From the NCBI GenBank assembly GCA_012840465.1, contig DULJ01000010.1, forward strand, positions 1-37,015: a stretch of 37,015 nucleotides of DNA. The letters are read 5' to 3'. The position numbers and the translations under genes are program-made. The notes below the pieces were generated by a model, which searched no databases, was not told the origin of the DNA, and saw only the letters and a program-made list of their open reading frames with translations. Each line of letters opens with the position of its first letter. Position 1 is the first letter of the stretch. This stretch comes from Caryophanales bacterium (GTDB lineage Bacteria; Bacillota; Bacilli; Bacillales; Bacillaceae_J). Positions 1 through 11,027 of this stretch are shown piece by piece.

Positions 1-1274
<1,274 letters not shown>

Positions 1275-1285
1275 TTCTAGAGGTG

Positions 1286-1372
1286 GGAAGTTGGAAGTAG
1301 GAAGTTGGAAATGAGAAGTGAGAGAATACCATTTCTCACCTCTAACCTCTAACCTCTAACCTCTAACCTCTA
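1286..1372 (+). repeat. Two period-7 tandem arrays between atpD and atpC
   Basis: Seen directly. Bases 1286-1320 are five degenerate copies of the purine-rich heptamer GGAAGTN (GGAAGTT, GGAAGTA, GGAAGTT, GGAAATG, AGAAGTG). Bases 1338-1372 are five exact copies of ACCTCTA. TAGAGGT at 1278-1284, just before the first array, is the reverse complement of the second unit and could pair with any of its five copies; GTGAGAGAAT / ATTTCTCAC adds a smaller hairpin in the middle. The arrays end 4 bases before the atpC Shine-Dalgarno AGGAGG. The block can form a hairpin in the atpDC mRNA and looks like a length-variable minisatellite. Its function is unknown. Confidence 0.9.
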
Positions 1373-1373
1373 G

Positions 1374-1790
<417 letters not shown>

Positions 1791-1805
1791 GTAAATACTA
1801 TCTAA

Positions 1806-1857
1806 AATAAAACCTAAAGCAGGATCAACTTCGATCTTCCTTTAGGTTTATTTTTGT
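1806..1857 (+). terminator. Rho-independent terminator of the atp operon
   Basis: Long hairpin with arms around AAACCTAAAG..AGGATC and GATCTTCCTTTAGGTTT, followed by a T-rich run (TTTATTTTTG). It starts 15 bases after the atpC stop. Confidence 0.9.
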
Positions 1858-1919
1858 TGTCCAGCTCCAGCGCTCAGCGACTAGTGGACTTCGCTTAACG
1901 AGCGCTTCTGCTTTTTTTA
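1857..1919 (+). repeat. Bacillaceae intergenic repeat (CCAGCTCCAGCGC ... GCGCTTCTGCTTTT type), possible second terminator
   Basis: The start (GTCCAGCTCCAGCGCT) and end (GCGCTTCTGCTTTTTTT) match, from memory, an intergenic repeat common in Bacillus genomes; here it is a short version. AGCGCTC (1869-1875) pairs with GAGCGCT (1900-1906), with an inner AGCGA / TCGCT stem, and a run of seven T follows, so it may also act as a backup terminator. The rest of the gap to nuoA (1920-2178) is AT-rich and holds only the nuo promoter that I can support. Confidence 0.65.
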
Positions 1920-2102
1920 TCGTTTTCCATAACGCAATAAATTATTACACTGAAATAATAATGATAAGAACTGTATTCACAATATTTTTATGAAATTAAA
2001 ATAAATATGTGATAAATTGCACAGACTTAAACACATAGTAGAAAAGATGTCAATAAGTCCAAAATGATGTTCACATTTTTTTACGATATTTTTGACGTTT
2101 GG

Positions 2103-2131
2103 TCGACACAAATTTGGCTATTTGCTATAAT
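2103..2131 (+). promoter_or_regulatory. Sigma-A promoter of the nuo operon
   Basis: -35 TCGACA (2103-2108, 5 of 6), a 17-base spacer, then an extended -10, TGC followed by TATAAT (2126-2131). It lies 47 bases upstream of the nuoA start in an otherwise AT-rich, gene-free stretch. Confidence 0.8.
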
Positions 2132-2178
2132 AGGGTCGGTGTGAGTATTTAAGAATAAACCGATTTGGGGGGGATGGT

Positions 2179-2553
2179 ATGGACAGTTTGTTTCTGTACC
2201 AAAACAATTATTTAATTGTAGTTGTCTTTCTATTGTTAGGTATTATATTACCTGTCGGGGCATTAACGTTTGGTAGATTCCTGCGACCGTATAAACCTAC
2301 AGATGCAAAGCGGACGACTTACGAAAGTGGTCTCGAACCTTTCCATGAAGCTAGGGTTCAGTTTAATGTACGTTATTATATTTTTGCTTTAATGTTTGTA
2401 ATTTTCGATGTGGAGACGATCTTTTTATATCCATGGGCAGTTGCCTATGATGAACTGGGTATCTTCGCATTAATTGAAATGTTAATCTTCGTTGTTATGC
2501 TTATTATCGGCTTAATGTATGCTTGGAAAAAGAAGGTGCTAAAGTGGATTTAA
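2179..2553 (+). CDS. nuoA: NADH-quinone oxidoreductase (complex I) subunit A
   Basis: Small membrane subunit at the junction of the membrane arm and the peripheral arm of complex I. It is 124 residues with three predicted membrane helices (about 8-30, 64-86 and 94-116). The conserved loop [12 protein letters not shown] and the signature [23 protein letters not shown] are both present. A G-rich Shine-Dalgarno (GGGGGGGA, 2167-2173) precedes ATG 2179. It is the first gene of the operon and overlaps the probable nuoB start by 10 bases. Confidence 0.96.
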   Translation: MDSLFLYQNNYLIVVVFLLLGIILPVGALTFGRFLRPYKPTDAKRTTYESGLEPFHEARVQFNVRYYIFALMFVIFDVETIFLYPWAVAYDELGIFALIEMLIFVVMLIIGLMYAWKKKVLKWI

Positions 2554-3065
2554 ATTTAAATTTAGCAGATATTACACCAGAAGAACAAGAAGAGTTCAAA
2601 CGCAATGTGTTTTTGACAACTGTAGAGGAAATTAAAGCATGGGCTCGCAGCGGTTCAATATGGCCAATGACCTTCGGGCTCGCTTGTTGTGCAATCGAAA
2701 TGATGGCAGCAGGTGGAGCGCACTTTGATATCTCTCGTATTGGGAAAGAGGTTTTCCGTGCTTCCCCCCGTCATGCGGACTGTATGATTGTTGCCGGTAC
2801 GGTTACGAAAAAGATGGCACCGCTCTTACGTCGTCTATACGATCAAATGCCTGAACCGAAATGGGTAATTGCCATGGGTGCTTGTGCAACTGCAGGCGGA
2901 CCGTATGTGAAATCTTATGCAGTTGTAAAAGGTGTAGACCAAATCGTGCCAGTTGATGTTTATATACCAGGTTGTCCTCCCAACCCAGCCGCTTTACTTT
3001 ATGGCTTGCATAAATTGGAGGAAAAAATTCGCCTAGAGGCTAAGACTGGAAAGCCGGTGATGTAA
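2544..3065 (+). CDS. nuoB: Complex I subunit B, iron-sulfur cluster N2 carrier
   Basis: Holds the terminal 4Fe-4S cluster N2 that passes electrons to quinone. The ligands are visible: the tandem cysteines of LACCAIEMM, the cysteine of GACATAGG and the cysteine of PGCPPNP. I choose GTG 2544 (173 residues) because AGAAGGTG (2531-2538) lies at proper distance; a TTG at 2523 in the same frame would add seven residues and has no clear ribosome binding site. Four bases separate its stop from nuoC. Confidence 0.95.
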   Translation: MDLNLNLADITPEEQEEFKRNVFLTTVEEIKAWARSGSIWPMTFGLACCAIEMMAAGGAHFDISRIGKEVFRASPRHADCMIVAGTVTKKMAPLLRRLYDQMPEPKWVIAMGACATAGGPYVKSYAVVKGVDQIVPVDVYIPGCPPNPAALLYGLHKLEEKIRLEAKTGKPVM

Positions 3066-3068
3066 CGT

Positions 3069-4139
3069 ATGAGTGAAAAGGATTTAGAACAGTTGAAAAA
3101 AGAGGCTGTTGAAAAAGCAAAAGCTGCTGCTGCCCGTAAAATGGCAGATCTCCGGCAGGCTGCTGAAGCTGCTCAAGCTGCGCCTAAAGTAGAAGAGCCA
3201 AAGGCTGAGGCTCCGAAAGCAGAGGAACCAGCTGCTGAAGCTACTGAAACGGCTGGAGCGAGTGGAGATGCTGGCGCGGATGCGAAAGCGAAGGCCGCCG
3301 CTGCTGCAAAGGCAAAAGCTGCTGCCGCCGCCAAAGCAAAAGCTGCCGCTGCTGCAAAAGCTAAATCAGCTGCATCAGAAGCTGCATTCCAAGCAGAGGG
3401 TGCAACAGCGTTACCAGAAGGTACGGATGACAAGGCGAAGGCAATTGCCGCTGCCAAAGCCAAAGCCAAAGCCGCTGCTGCCGCTGCCGCAAAGGCAAAG
3501 GCTGCGAAGGCAGGCGGGGGAGCTAGTGCCGGTGGTGACGATGACAAGGCGAAAGCAATTGCTGCTGCGAAAGCGAAGGCTGCTGCTGTAGCTGCCGCCA
3601 AAGCCAAAGCCGGTGGTGCTGCCGAAGCTGTAGGTGCAGATGCAGCGCCAGAAGCACCATCACCAAACCAACCATACTTGGATAAATATATTAAGGTGAT
3701 CAAAGATCATCTAGGCGAAGACGTATTAGAAGCTGCTTACATAAACAAGCTATCTAAAGATGTACCTACATTAGTTGCAAAACCTGAGACATACTACAAG
3801 ATCGCCGAATTCCTTAAATACAACGAACAGCTTGGTTTTGATTATTTATCAGAGCACCATGGTTCTGACTTCGTGAAACATATGGAAGTGTATAACCACC
3901 TTTACTCTTATAAAAATCACCAATCTGTTGCTTTAAAAGTAAAAATTGATCGTGACAACCCAGTGATTGATTCTTTAACACCGCTATGGCCTGGTGCCGA
4001 TTGGCCTGAAAGAGAATCTTATGATCTTGTGGGAATCATATATACAAATCATCCGAATTTAACTAGAATCATGCTTGCAGACGATTGGGTAGGACACCCA
4101 CTTCGTAAAGACTACGAGCAGTATGATGTGGAGGTGTAG
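3069..4139 (+). CDS. nuoC: Complex I subunit C with long Ala/Lys-rich N-terminal extension
   Basis: The C-terminal 160 residues (about 198-356) are the conserved 30 kDa subunit domain of the peripheral arm, with the signature region ERESYDLVGIIYTNHPNL and the C-terminal HPLRKDYEQ. The first 190 or so residues are low complexity: an acidic/Ala segment (residues 40-75), then repeated AKAKAAAA units, a short break (residues 100-118) and two near-copies of DDKAKAIAAAKAKA. Typical NuoC proteins without the extension are 150-220 residues. From memory, B. cereus-group NuoC also has an Ala/Lys-rich extension, so this is a lineage feature expanded here, not a sequencing artefact. Its role is unknown; it should be soluble, helical and strongly basic. 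It starts 4 bases after nuoB and ends 3 bases before nuoD, whose Shine-Dalgarno lies in the last nuoC codons. Confidence 0.94.
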   Translation: MSEKDLEQLKKEAVEKAKAAAARKMADLRQAAEAAQAAPKVEEPKAEAPKAEEPAAEATETAGASGDAGADAKAKAAAAAKAKAAAAAKAKAAAAAKAKSAASEAAFQAEGATALPEGTDDKAKAIAAAKAKAKAAAAAAAKAKAAKAGGGASAGGDDDKAKAIAAAKAKAAAVAAAKAKAGGAAEAVGADAAPEAPSPNQPYLDKYIKVIKDHLGEDVLEAAYINKLSKDVPTLVAKPETYYKIAEFLKYNEQLGFDYLSEHHGSDFVKHMEVYNHLYSYKNHQSVALKVKIDRDNPVIDSLTPLWPGADWPERESYDLVGIIYTNHPNLTRIMLADDWVGHPLRKDYEQYDVEV

Positions 4140-4142
4140 CAA

Positions 4143-5246
4143 ATGGATCACAATACCGAAGAATTGCTACTCAACGTTGGTCCTCAGCATCCAAGTACAC
4201 ACGGTGTATTCCGGGTAGTTCTTAAGCTTGATGGTGAAATCATTAAAGAAGCTACACCTGTTATCGGTTATTTACATCGCGGAACGGAAAAGTTGGCTGA
4301 AGACCTGCAATATACACAAATCATTCCATACACTGACCGCATGGATTACTTGTCAGCGATGACAAATAACTACACAGTTGTTCACACGGTAGAAACAATG
4401 ATGGGCCTAGAAATTCCTGAAAGAGCGGACTATCTTCGTGTCCTTGCGATGGAACTGGGACGTATTGCCAGTCACTTGATTGCATTCGGAACATTCCTAA
4501 TGGATCTGGGGGCAACAAGTCCATTTATGTACGCAGTGCGCGAACGTGAAATGATTTTGAACCTTTTGAATGAACTCTGTGGTGCCCGTATCACTTTTAA
4601 CTACATGCGTGTAGGCGGTGTGAAATGGGATGCTCCAGATGGCTGGATCGAAAAAGTAAAAGAATTCGTTCCTTACATGCGTGAAAAAGCTCAAAGCTAT
4701 CACAATCTTGTAACGGGAAATGAAATCTTCCAATCACGTGTTAAAGGGATTGGTAAGTTTACGAAGGAAGAAGCGATTGCTTATTCATTGAGTGGTACCA
4801 ATCTTCGTAGTACGGGTTTAAAATGGGATCTTCGTAAAGATGAACCATACTCAATCTATGACCGTTTTGACTTCGATGTGCCTGTTGGGGAAAATGGCGA
4901 TGCGTTTGACCGCTATATGTGCCGTATGCTTGAAGTAGAAGAATGCTTGAAAATTATCGAACAAGCATGTGAACAGTTCCCAAGTGAAGGACCGATCATG
5001 GCTAAAGTTCCGAAAATCATTAAAGCTCCAGTAGGTGAAGCCTTTACACGCATTGAAGGAGCACGTGGTGAAATCGGCTGTTATATCTATAGTGACGGCA
5101 AAAAAGAACCCTATCGTTTAAAATTTAGACGTCCAAGCTTCTATAATCTTCAAATCTTCAAAAAGCTGGTTGAGGGTCAAAACATTTCAGATATGGTCGC
5201 TATTTTGGCAAGCTTCGATATCGTGTTAGGGGAGGTTGATGGATAA
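4143..5246 (+). CDS. nuoD: Complex I subunit D (49 kDa subunit)
   Basis: Forms the quinone-binding cavity with NuoB; homologous to the large subunit of [NiFe] hydrogenases without the metal cysteines. It has 367 residues. The start contains the conserved [15 protein letters not shown] loop, whose histidine lines the quinone site, and the C-terminus has [17 protein letters not shown] and [13 protein letters not shown]-like sequence. AGGAGG-type Shine-Dalgarno (GGAGGTG, 4129-4135) precedes ATG 4143. Its TAA shares one base with the nuoH start, consistent with translational coupling. Confidence 0.96.
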   Translation: MDHNTEELLLNVGPQHPSTHGVFRVVLKLDGEIIKEATPVIGYLHRGTEKLAEDLQYTQIIPYTDRMDYLSAMTNNYTVVHTVETMMGLEIPERADYLRVLAMELGRIASHLIAFGTFLMDLGATSPFMYAVREREMILNLLNELCGARITFNYMRVGGVKWDAPDGWIEKVKEFVPYMREKAQSYHNLVTGNEIFQSRVKGIGKFTKEEAIAYSLSGTNLRSTGLKWDLRKDEPYSIYDRFDFDVPVGENGDAFDRYMCRMLEVEECLKIIEQACEQFPSEGPIMAKVPKIIKAPVGEAFTRIEGARGEIGCYIYSDGKKEPYRLKFRRPSFYNLQIFKKLVEGQNISDMVAILASFDIVLGEVDG

Positions 5247-6250
5247 TGATGCAATCACTATTAAACTCACCTCCAGGACTCTCAAACTTTGGGATTTTCT
5301 TTCTGTTAGCAGCATTGCTATTGTTTATGGTGATTTTGGCATTCGTTGCCTATGCGATCTTAGCAGAAAGAAAAGTGCTTGCCTTCATGCAATCACGTGT
5401 AGGTCCGAACAAATTAGGGGGCCGCTGGGGTTTATTGCAAACAGTAGCCGACGTTTTGAAACTATTACTTAAGGAAGACATCATTCCGAAAGCGGTGGAT
5501 AAACCATTATTCATACTGGCACCCATCATAGCATTTGTACCATCATTCATGGTTATTGCAACGATTCCGTTTACTGATAAGTATCAGTTCGCCGACCTGA
5601 ATGTAGGGATCCTTTACTATATCGCCTTATCAGGTATGTCAATCGTTGGTACCGTGATGGCGGCATGGTCATCCAACAATAAATATTCATTAATAGGTGG
5701 GATGCGTGGGGCAGCGCAAATGGTTTCCTATGAAATTCCACTCGTTATGTCTATTTTAGGTGTTGTTTTATTTACAGGCAGTATGAACTTAAATGATATC
5801 GTTCATGCCCAACAAGGTGTGGCTTATATCTTTTTACAACCAATTGGATTTGCTGTATTCTTCATTGCTGCCAATGCTGAATTAGCACGTATTCCGTTTG
5901 ATTTACCGGAAACAGAGTCAGAGTTAGTTGCAGGTTACCATACTGAATATTCAGGCTTCCGTATGGCCTTCTTTATGCTTTCAGAGTATGTGTACTTGTT
6001 CGCGATGTCAGCGTTAATCACTGTATTATTCTTGGGCGGATGGAATCCAATCCCGGGACTTGGCTTTATTCCAGGTGCAGTTTGGTTTGCTCTCAAGTTC
6101 AGTTTGATCGTTTACATTTTCATATGGTTCCGTGCAACATTCCCACGTTTCAAGGCGGATACATTAATGGAACTTGCGTGGAAAGTACTATTACCAATCG
6201 CATTAGCGAACCTATTTTTATCTGCAATAGTAAAGGAATTATTTTTTTAA
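5246..6250 (+). CDS. nuoH: Complex I subunit H (membrane anchor of the quinone channel)
   Basis: Membrane subunit next to the quinone cavity that links redox chemistry to proton movement. It has 334 residues with about eight membrane helices and the characteristic motifs [23 protein letters not shown]-type sequence ([24 protein letters not shown]) and [20 protein letters not shown] (5229-5235) serves the ATG at 5246; a second ATG follows at once. A 110-base AT-rich gap separates it from nuoI, the largest gap in the operon; I see no clear terminator or promoter there. Confidence 0.96.
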   Translation: MMQSLLNSPPGLSNFGIFFLLAALLLFMVILAFVAYAILAERKVLAFMQSRVGPNKLGGRWGLLQTVADVLKLLLKEDIIPKAVDKPLFILAPIIAFVPSFMVIATIPFTDKYQFADLNVGILYYIALSGMSIVGTVMAAWSSNNKYSLIGGMRGAAQMVSYEIPLVMSILGVVLFTGSMNLNDIVHAQQGVAYIFLQPIGFAVFFIAANAELARIPFDLPETESELVAGYHTEYSGFRMAFFMLSEYVYLFAMSALITVLFLGGWNPIPGLGFIPGAVWFALKFSLIVYIFIWFRATFPRFKADTLMELAWKVLLPIALANLFLSAIVKELFF

Positions 6251-6360
6251 AATAAACGTTTAACAAAAAAAGAACGAACGTCACTTTTTTCCTTTATAAA
6301 TTTTAGTTTCAATTTTTTTGCAAAAATTTAATCCAACCACGAAGAAAAAGGGGTGGAAGC

Positions 6361-6780
6361 ATGAAGGGCGTATTTAAGGGCTTGGGTTATACCCTTAAGG
6401 AATTAACAAAAAAGCCGGTCACTTATGATTATCCAAATGAACCATTGGCCTTGCCTGATCGTTTTCGCGGTATCCAAAAATTTTACCCTGAAAAATGTAT
6501 CGTTTGTAATCAATGTGCGGCCATTTGTCCGACAGATTGTATAAAACTTACCGGTATAAAACATCCGGATCCAAGTAAAAAGGGGAAAATCATTGACACC
6601 TATACAATCAACTTTGAGATTTGTATCTTGTGTGATTTATGTACAGAGGTTTGTCCGACAGAAGCAATTATTATGACAAATAACTTCGAACTTGCGGAAT
6701 ACAGCCGTGACGAGTTATATAAAGATTTAAATTATTTAGATGAAAATGATCAGAGCATAAGAGAGGTGAACAAACCATGA
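6361..6780 (+). CDS. nuoI: Complex I subunit I, two 4Fe-4S clusters
   Basis: Ferredoxin-like subunit that relays electrons through clusters N6a and N6b to N2. It has 139 residues. The two binding motifs are CIVCNQCAAICP and CILCDLCTEVCP, each with the paired-cluster CxxCxxCxxxCP pattern. GGGGTGG before ATG 6361 is the Shine-Dalgarno. The stop overlaps nuoJ as ATGA. Because NuoE, F and G are absent from the operon, NuoI is a likely entry point for electrons from a soluble donor; this is inference from 11-subunit complex I-like enzymes. Confidence 0.96.
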   Translation: MKGVFKGLGYTLKELTKKPVTYDYPNEPLALPDRFRGIQKFYPEKCIVCNQCAAICPTDCIKLTGIKHPDPSKKGKIIDTYTINFEICILCDLCTEVCPTEAIIMTNNFELAEYSRDELYKDLNYLDENDQSIREVNKP

Positions 6781-7292
6781 GTGGCGAGCTTTTAGCGTTT
6801 TTTATCCTAGCCTTAGTTGCTATTGTGGGCGGGGTACTATTGCTTAACCTTACCAAAGTAATCCACATGGTTGTCGCCTTAGTATTCACTTTCTTAGCGT
6901 TAGCCGGACTTTATGTTACCTTATCGGCTGAATTCGTAGCCGTTGTTCAAGTGCTCGTTTATTCCGGTGCGATTACCATCATCATGCTATTCGCAATCAT
7001 GTTAACGAAGCATGATGACAATGAGGTGCGAAGACCACATTCTTGGAAAACATTGTTTGTTACGCTTGGCGTGCTCGCGTTTTTCCTTGTCATGTATTTC
7101 TCAATTAACGATTTATCACTAGGCGAACAAGCAACGACATTGCATGAAAATAACGTACTGCAAATCGGTACTGAATTGTATTCAAAGTACATCATTCCTT
7201 TTGAATTAACTTCAGTCTTATTGCTTGTAGCGTTAATTGGTGCGATTGTTCTTTCTAAAAAGGATGACAAGGAGGATGAAGTGAATGAGTAG
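6777..7292 (+). CDS. nuoJ: Complex I subunit J
   Basis: Membrane-arm subunit with five predicted helices in 171 residues, including the family-typical [16 protein letters not shown] segment in helix 3 and a charged C-terminal tail ([12 protein letters not shown]). It starts inside the nuoI stop (ATGA) and overlaps nuoK by 8 bases, so it should be translated as part of a coupled series. Confidence 0.95.
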   Translation: MSGELLAFFILALVAIVGGVLLLNLTKVIHMVVALVFTFLALAGLYVTLSAEFVAVVQVLVYSGAITIIMLFAIMLTKHDDNEVRRPHSWKTLFVTLGVLAFFLVMYFSINDLSLGEQATTLHENNVLQIGTELYSKYIIPFELTSVLLLVALIGAIVLSKKDDKEDEVNE

Positions 7293-7599
7293 TGTACCTT
7301 TATCTGCCTACCTTGTGCTCGCCTTAGTACTTTTTTGTATCGGTTTATTTGGTGCTCTAACAAAAAGAAACACCGTGATCGTATTAATTTCAGTTGAATT
7401 AATGCTGAATGCAGTTAATTTAAATCTCGTTGCTTTTAGTAAGTATGGGGTTAATCCAAGTATCACAGGACAAATTTTTTCATTATTTACAATAACTGTA
7501 GCAGCAGCAGAGGTTGCGGTAGGCTTAGCGATCTTAATTGCCCTATATCGCAACAAGAAAACAGTTAATATTGATGACATCAACATAATGAAAAAATAG
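7285..7599 (+). CDS. nuoK: Complex I subunit K
   Basis: Small MrpC-like membrane subunit of the proton pathway, 104 residues with three membrane helices. The conserved membrane glutamates lie in [17 protein letters not shown] and [24 protein letters not shown] (7269-7275) serves ATG 7285. Confidence 0.95.
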   Translation: MSSVPLSAYLVLALVLFCIGLFGALTKRNTVIVLISVELMLNAVNLNLVAFSKYGVNPSITGQIFSLFTITVAAAEVAVGLAILIALYRNKKTVNIDDINIMKK

Positions 7600-7644
7600 A
7601 CAGGAGTCTCACTGCCTGTGAGTCTGGAAGGGGATTGTGATAAG

Positions 7645-9516
7645 ATGATGGAAAATGCATGGCTGATACCACTGTTTCCACTTCTTTCTTTCGTACTTCT
7701 TCTAATTTTCGGTCGAAGGTTGAAAGAAAACGGTGCATACGTGGGGATGTTAGCAACATTGGCCTCCCTCTTACTTTCGATCATGGTGCTGCTAGAGCGG
7801 CTTCAAGGAGAAAATGTTAAGATTGAGGGAACGTGGCTTACAATCGGAAATACTAGCTTAACAGCTGGTTTTGAAGTGAATCAATTAAATGCGTTAATGT
7901 TATTTATTGTTTCACTTGTAAGTTTCCTAGTCCATATGTATTCAAAAGGATATATGCAGGGCGATGAGCGCATACCAGTATTTTATAGCTATTTAGGATT
8001 ATTTACATTCGCAATGCTATCCTTAGTTATTTCGCCGAACCTATTACAAGTATATATTTTCTGGGAGCTTGTAGGTTTAGGTTCATTCTTGCTGATCGGT
8101 TTCTATTTTTTCAAACCAGAAGCAAGGGCAGCTGCTAAAAAGGCGTTCATTGTTACTCGTATCGGTGACGTTGGTTTATTCATCGGAATGATTTTATTAT
8201 TCTGGCAGGTTGGCAGCTTTGAATATGATGAGATTTTTGCTGCAGTGGCAGCGGGTAGCATTGATCCGTTTTGGATTACGCTCACAGCGATTCTAATTTT
8301 CATCGGTGCCGTTGGTAAATCAGGTCAATTCCCGTTACACACATGGTTACCGGATGCGATGGAAGGTCCAACACCAGTTTCAGCATTAATCCACGCCGCA
8401 ACGATGGTTGCTGCCGGGGTATACTTAGTAGCATCTTTATTCCCGTTATTCTCAGCAAGTCCAACAGCCATGACTGTAGTGGCTACAGTCGGTGGAATTA
8501 CGGCTATCTTTGCAGCATCAATCGGCTTAGTCCAAAAAGACATCAAGCGTGTTTTAGCGTACTCAACAGTCAGCCAATTAGGTTACATGATGCTTGCATT
8601 AGGGGCTGCGGGCTATGTAGCAGGTGTGTTCCACTTAATGACACACGCCTTCTTTAAAGCGTTGCTATTCTTGGCTGCGGGTTCAGTTATTCACGCAGTT
8701 CATACACAGAATATCGAAGAAATGGGTGGTTTATGGAAAAAAATGAAGCTGACCGCGCCATTATTCCTAATCGGTACATTAGCGATTAGCGGATTTCCAT
8801 TACTATCTGGTTTCTTCAGTAAAGATGAAATTTTAATTGTAGCATGGGCAGATGGCCGTTACGGCTTGTTCTGGTTAGCTGTTGGTGCCGCATTTTTTAC
8901 AGCATTTTACATGTTCCGTTTGTTCTTCATGGTGTTTACAGGGGAATCCAGAGGAGAACACGGCGATCATGCGCATGAATCACCAGGTGTAATGACGTTC
9001 CCGATGATTGTATTGGGAATTTTAGCGATTGTCTCAGGCTATGTGAATACACCATGGTTTGGTACGTTTTTGGGGGATTGGTTAACAGAAGGTTCAACGG
9101 TATTAGGACATGGTCATATTGAAGGACCAGGCTGGATCATGTTCGTAGCAACAGGGGTTTCTTTAGCTGGTATTGTTTTAGCATGGCTTATGTACGGTTC
9201 GAAATTACTATCACGCGATTGGCTTGTTAAACCGTTTCCCGTGGGGTACAAGGTACTTTACAATAAGTACTACATTGATGAAATCTATCATGCCATTGTA
9301 GTACTTGGAACACGCACAATCGGGTTGATTTTACAAGTTGTTGATACTTATATCGTTGGCGGACTTGTAAAAGGAACAGCTGCGCTTACACAAGGGATTG
9401 GACGCGCAGGTAGTAAGCTTCAAGATGGTCAAATCCAAACGTATGGAACAGTTGCCTTCTTCGGGCTCGCCGTTCTAGTGGTGATCATTGCGCTCACAGG
9501 GGGGTATCTAGGATGA
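7645..9516 (+). CDS. nuoL: Complex I subunit L, antiporter-like proton pump
   Basis: Distal MrpA-like pump subunit with a long lateral helix at the C-terminus. From ATG 7645 it is 623 residues, about the usual length, with conserved FWELVGLGSFLLIGF, the KSGQFPLHTWLPDAMEGPTPVSALIHAATMVAAG region (pumping Lys and His) and KDIKRVLAYSTVSQLGYM. I prefer ATG 7645 because homologues begin MMENAWLIPLFP and GGAAGGGG (7626-7633) precedes it; a GTG at 7618 would add nine unconserved residues. The stop overlaps nuoM as ATGA. Confidence 0.94.
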   Translation: MMENAWLIPLFPLLSFVLLLIFGRRLKENGAYVGMLATLASLLLSIMVLLERLQGENVKIEGTWLTIGNTSLTAGFEVNQLNALMLFIVSLVSFLVHMYSKGYMQGDERIPVFYSYLGLFTFAMLSLVISPNLLQVYIFWELVGLGSFLLIGFYFFKPEARAAAKKAFIVTRIGDVGLFIGMILLFWQVGSFEYDEIFAAVAAGSIDPFWITLTAILIFIGAVGKSGQFPLHTWLPDAMEGPTPVSALIHAATMVAAGVYLVASLFPLFSASPTAMTVVATVGGITAIFAASIGLVQKDIKRVLAYSTVSQLGYMMLALGAAGYVAGVFHLMTHAFFKALLFLAAGSVIHAVHTQNIEEMGGLWKKMKLTAPLFLIGTLAISGFPLLSGFFSKDEILIVAWADGRYGLFWLAVGAAFFTAFYMFRLFFMVFTGESRGEHGDHAHESPGVMTFPMIVLGILAIVSGYVNTPWFGTFLGDWLTEGSTVLGHGHIEGPGWIMFVATGVSLAGIVLAWLMYGSKLLSRDWLVKPFPVGYKVLYNKYYIDEIYHAIVVLGTRTIGLILQVVDTYIVGGLVKGTAALTQGIGRAGSKLQDGQIQTYGTVAFFGLAVLVVIIALTGGYLG

Positions 9517-11021
9517 GTAGTCTTCTTACGTTTTTAGTTTTCTCGCCCCTGCTTGGGATTCTCGTTTTAGCTTTTATGGGAAAAAATAATGAAAAAGCAA
9601 TCAAATCAGTTGGCTTCATTGCAACATTAGTTCCGTTACTATTATCTTTTGTTGCGTATAGCCAATTCGATTTTGGTGCGGAGGGCGTTCAGCTTGCACA
9701 AAGGGTAGACTGGATGTTTTTTAACATGGGTGGAGACTTTCCATTCATCGTGAATTACGAAATGGGAGTGACAGGACTTTCATTAGTTCTAATTCTTTTA
9801 ACAACTGTAGTGGCAACACTTGCTTCCGTGGCATCAATCTATGTTAAGAAGGAATGGAAAGGATTTTTCATGTTATTCCTCCTTCTTGAAGTAGGGATGC
9901 TCGGCGTGTTCGCAGCACAAAACACTGTATTATTCTTTATTTTCTTCGAAATCACATTAATTCCAATGTTCTTCTTAGTTGGTAAATGGGGTTATGAGGA
10001 CAGAATTAAAGCGGCTTATAACTTCTTAATCTTCAACGGACTTGGTTCTGCAATTTTATTAGTTGTGTTTGCTTTATTGTTTGCAAGAACAGGAACGGTC
10101 AATTATGAAGAATTAAAAATGATTATGGCGGCAGATCCACAAGCACTTGCTATAGTGGGGATTACACCAGGCTTTAAAATGGGGATTTTAATTGCGTTAT
10201 TGATTGCATTTGGGGTTAAGCTTCCTATCTTCCCATTGCATTCATGGGTTTTAACAGTCCATGCCGAAGCACCAATCCCGACGGTTATGATTCACTCCGG
10301 GATTTTGCTTAAAATCGGGGCATACGGTTTAATTACATTCGGTTTAAACATGTTTCCAGCTGAGTTTGGGCGTTTGGCCGTGTTGATCGCCATCCTCGGG
10401 GTTGTGAATTTATTATACGGAGCCTTCTTAGCTCTTGTTCAAACCGATTTCAAAAAAGTACTTGCTTACTCAAGTATTTCACATATGGGAATTGTCTTAA
10501 TTGGATTAGGCGCTATGAATGTAGAGGGTATTCAAGGTGCAATCTTCCAAGTGGTCTCTCATGGTTTAATTTCAGCTTTACTTTTCTTTATCGTTGGTAT
10601 TTTGTACGAACGTACAGGCACAACAACAATCGATGCACTTGGAGGTATTGCAAAAGTGATGCCAATCACTGCAGGCTTCTTCTTAGCAGCAGCAATGGCT
10701 TCACTTGGACTACCAGGTATGTCAGGGTTTGTCGGCGAGTTCATGGCATTTTTAGGTTTATTCAAAACGATGCCGATTATAGCGGCAATCGGATGTTTAG
10801 GGATCATTTTAACAGCTGCTTATTTACTGCGAGCGGTGTTGAATATTACATTTGGTGCAACAAGCACTCGTTTTACAGGGCTTAAAGATATTCGCTCAGT
10901 TGAATATGTACCAGTATTAGTATTGTTGGCATTTATAATTCTGATCGGTGTCTACCCTAATATTCTGACAAATGCAATTCAAATGACGCTAGAAACTATA
11001 ATGTTAGGGATAGGGGGGTAA
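9513..11021 (+). CDS. nuoM: Complex I subunit M, antiporter-like proton pump
   Basis: MrpD-like pump subunit, 502 residues with about 14 membrane helices. The key membrane glutamate lies in IFFEITLIPMFFLVGKWG, the pump lysine region in GVKLPIFPLHSWVLTVHAEAPIPT, and the third motif in TDFKKVLAYSSISHMG. The ATGA overlap with nuoL and the 6-base gap to nuoN show tight operon structure. The Shine-Dalgarno GGGGGG lies inside the last nuoL codons. Confidence 0.95.
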   Translation: MSSLLTFLVFSPLLGILVLAFMGKNNEKAIKSVGFIATLVPLLLSFVAYSQFDFGAEGVQLAQRVDWMFFNMGGDFPFIVNYEMGVTGLSLVLILLTTVVATLASVASIYVKKEWKGFFMLFLLLEVGMLGVFAAQNTVLFFIFFEITLIPMFFLVGKWGYEDRIKAAYNFLIFNGLGSAILLVVFALLFARTGTVNYEELKMIMAADPQALAIVGITPGFKMGILIALLIAFGVKLPIFPLHSWVLTVHAEAPIPTVMIHSGILLKIGAYGLITFGLNMFPAEFGRLAVLIAILGVVNLLYGAFLALVQTDFKKVLAYSSISHMGIVLIGLGAMNVEGIQGAIFQVVSHGLISALLFFIVGILYERTGTTTIDALGGIAKVMPITAGFFLAAAMASLGLPGMSGFVGEFMAFLGLFKTMPIIAAIGCLGIILTAAYLLRAVLNITFGATSTRFTGLKDIRSVEYVPVLVLLAFIILIGVYPNILTNAIQMTLETIMLGIGG

Positions 11022-11027
11022 GCTGAT

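Noticed and set aside
1857-1919. tRNA or riboswitch upstream of nuoA
   Set aside because: The hairpin fits the common Bacillaceae intergenic repeat; no cloverleaf or known aptamer sequence is visible.
3173-3703. 176-codon Ala-rich open frame on the minus strand
   Set aside because: Mirror of the Ala/Lys-rich repeats of nuoC; no ribosome binding site and composition explained by the antisense GCN/AAR codons.
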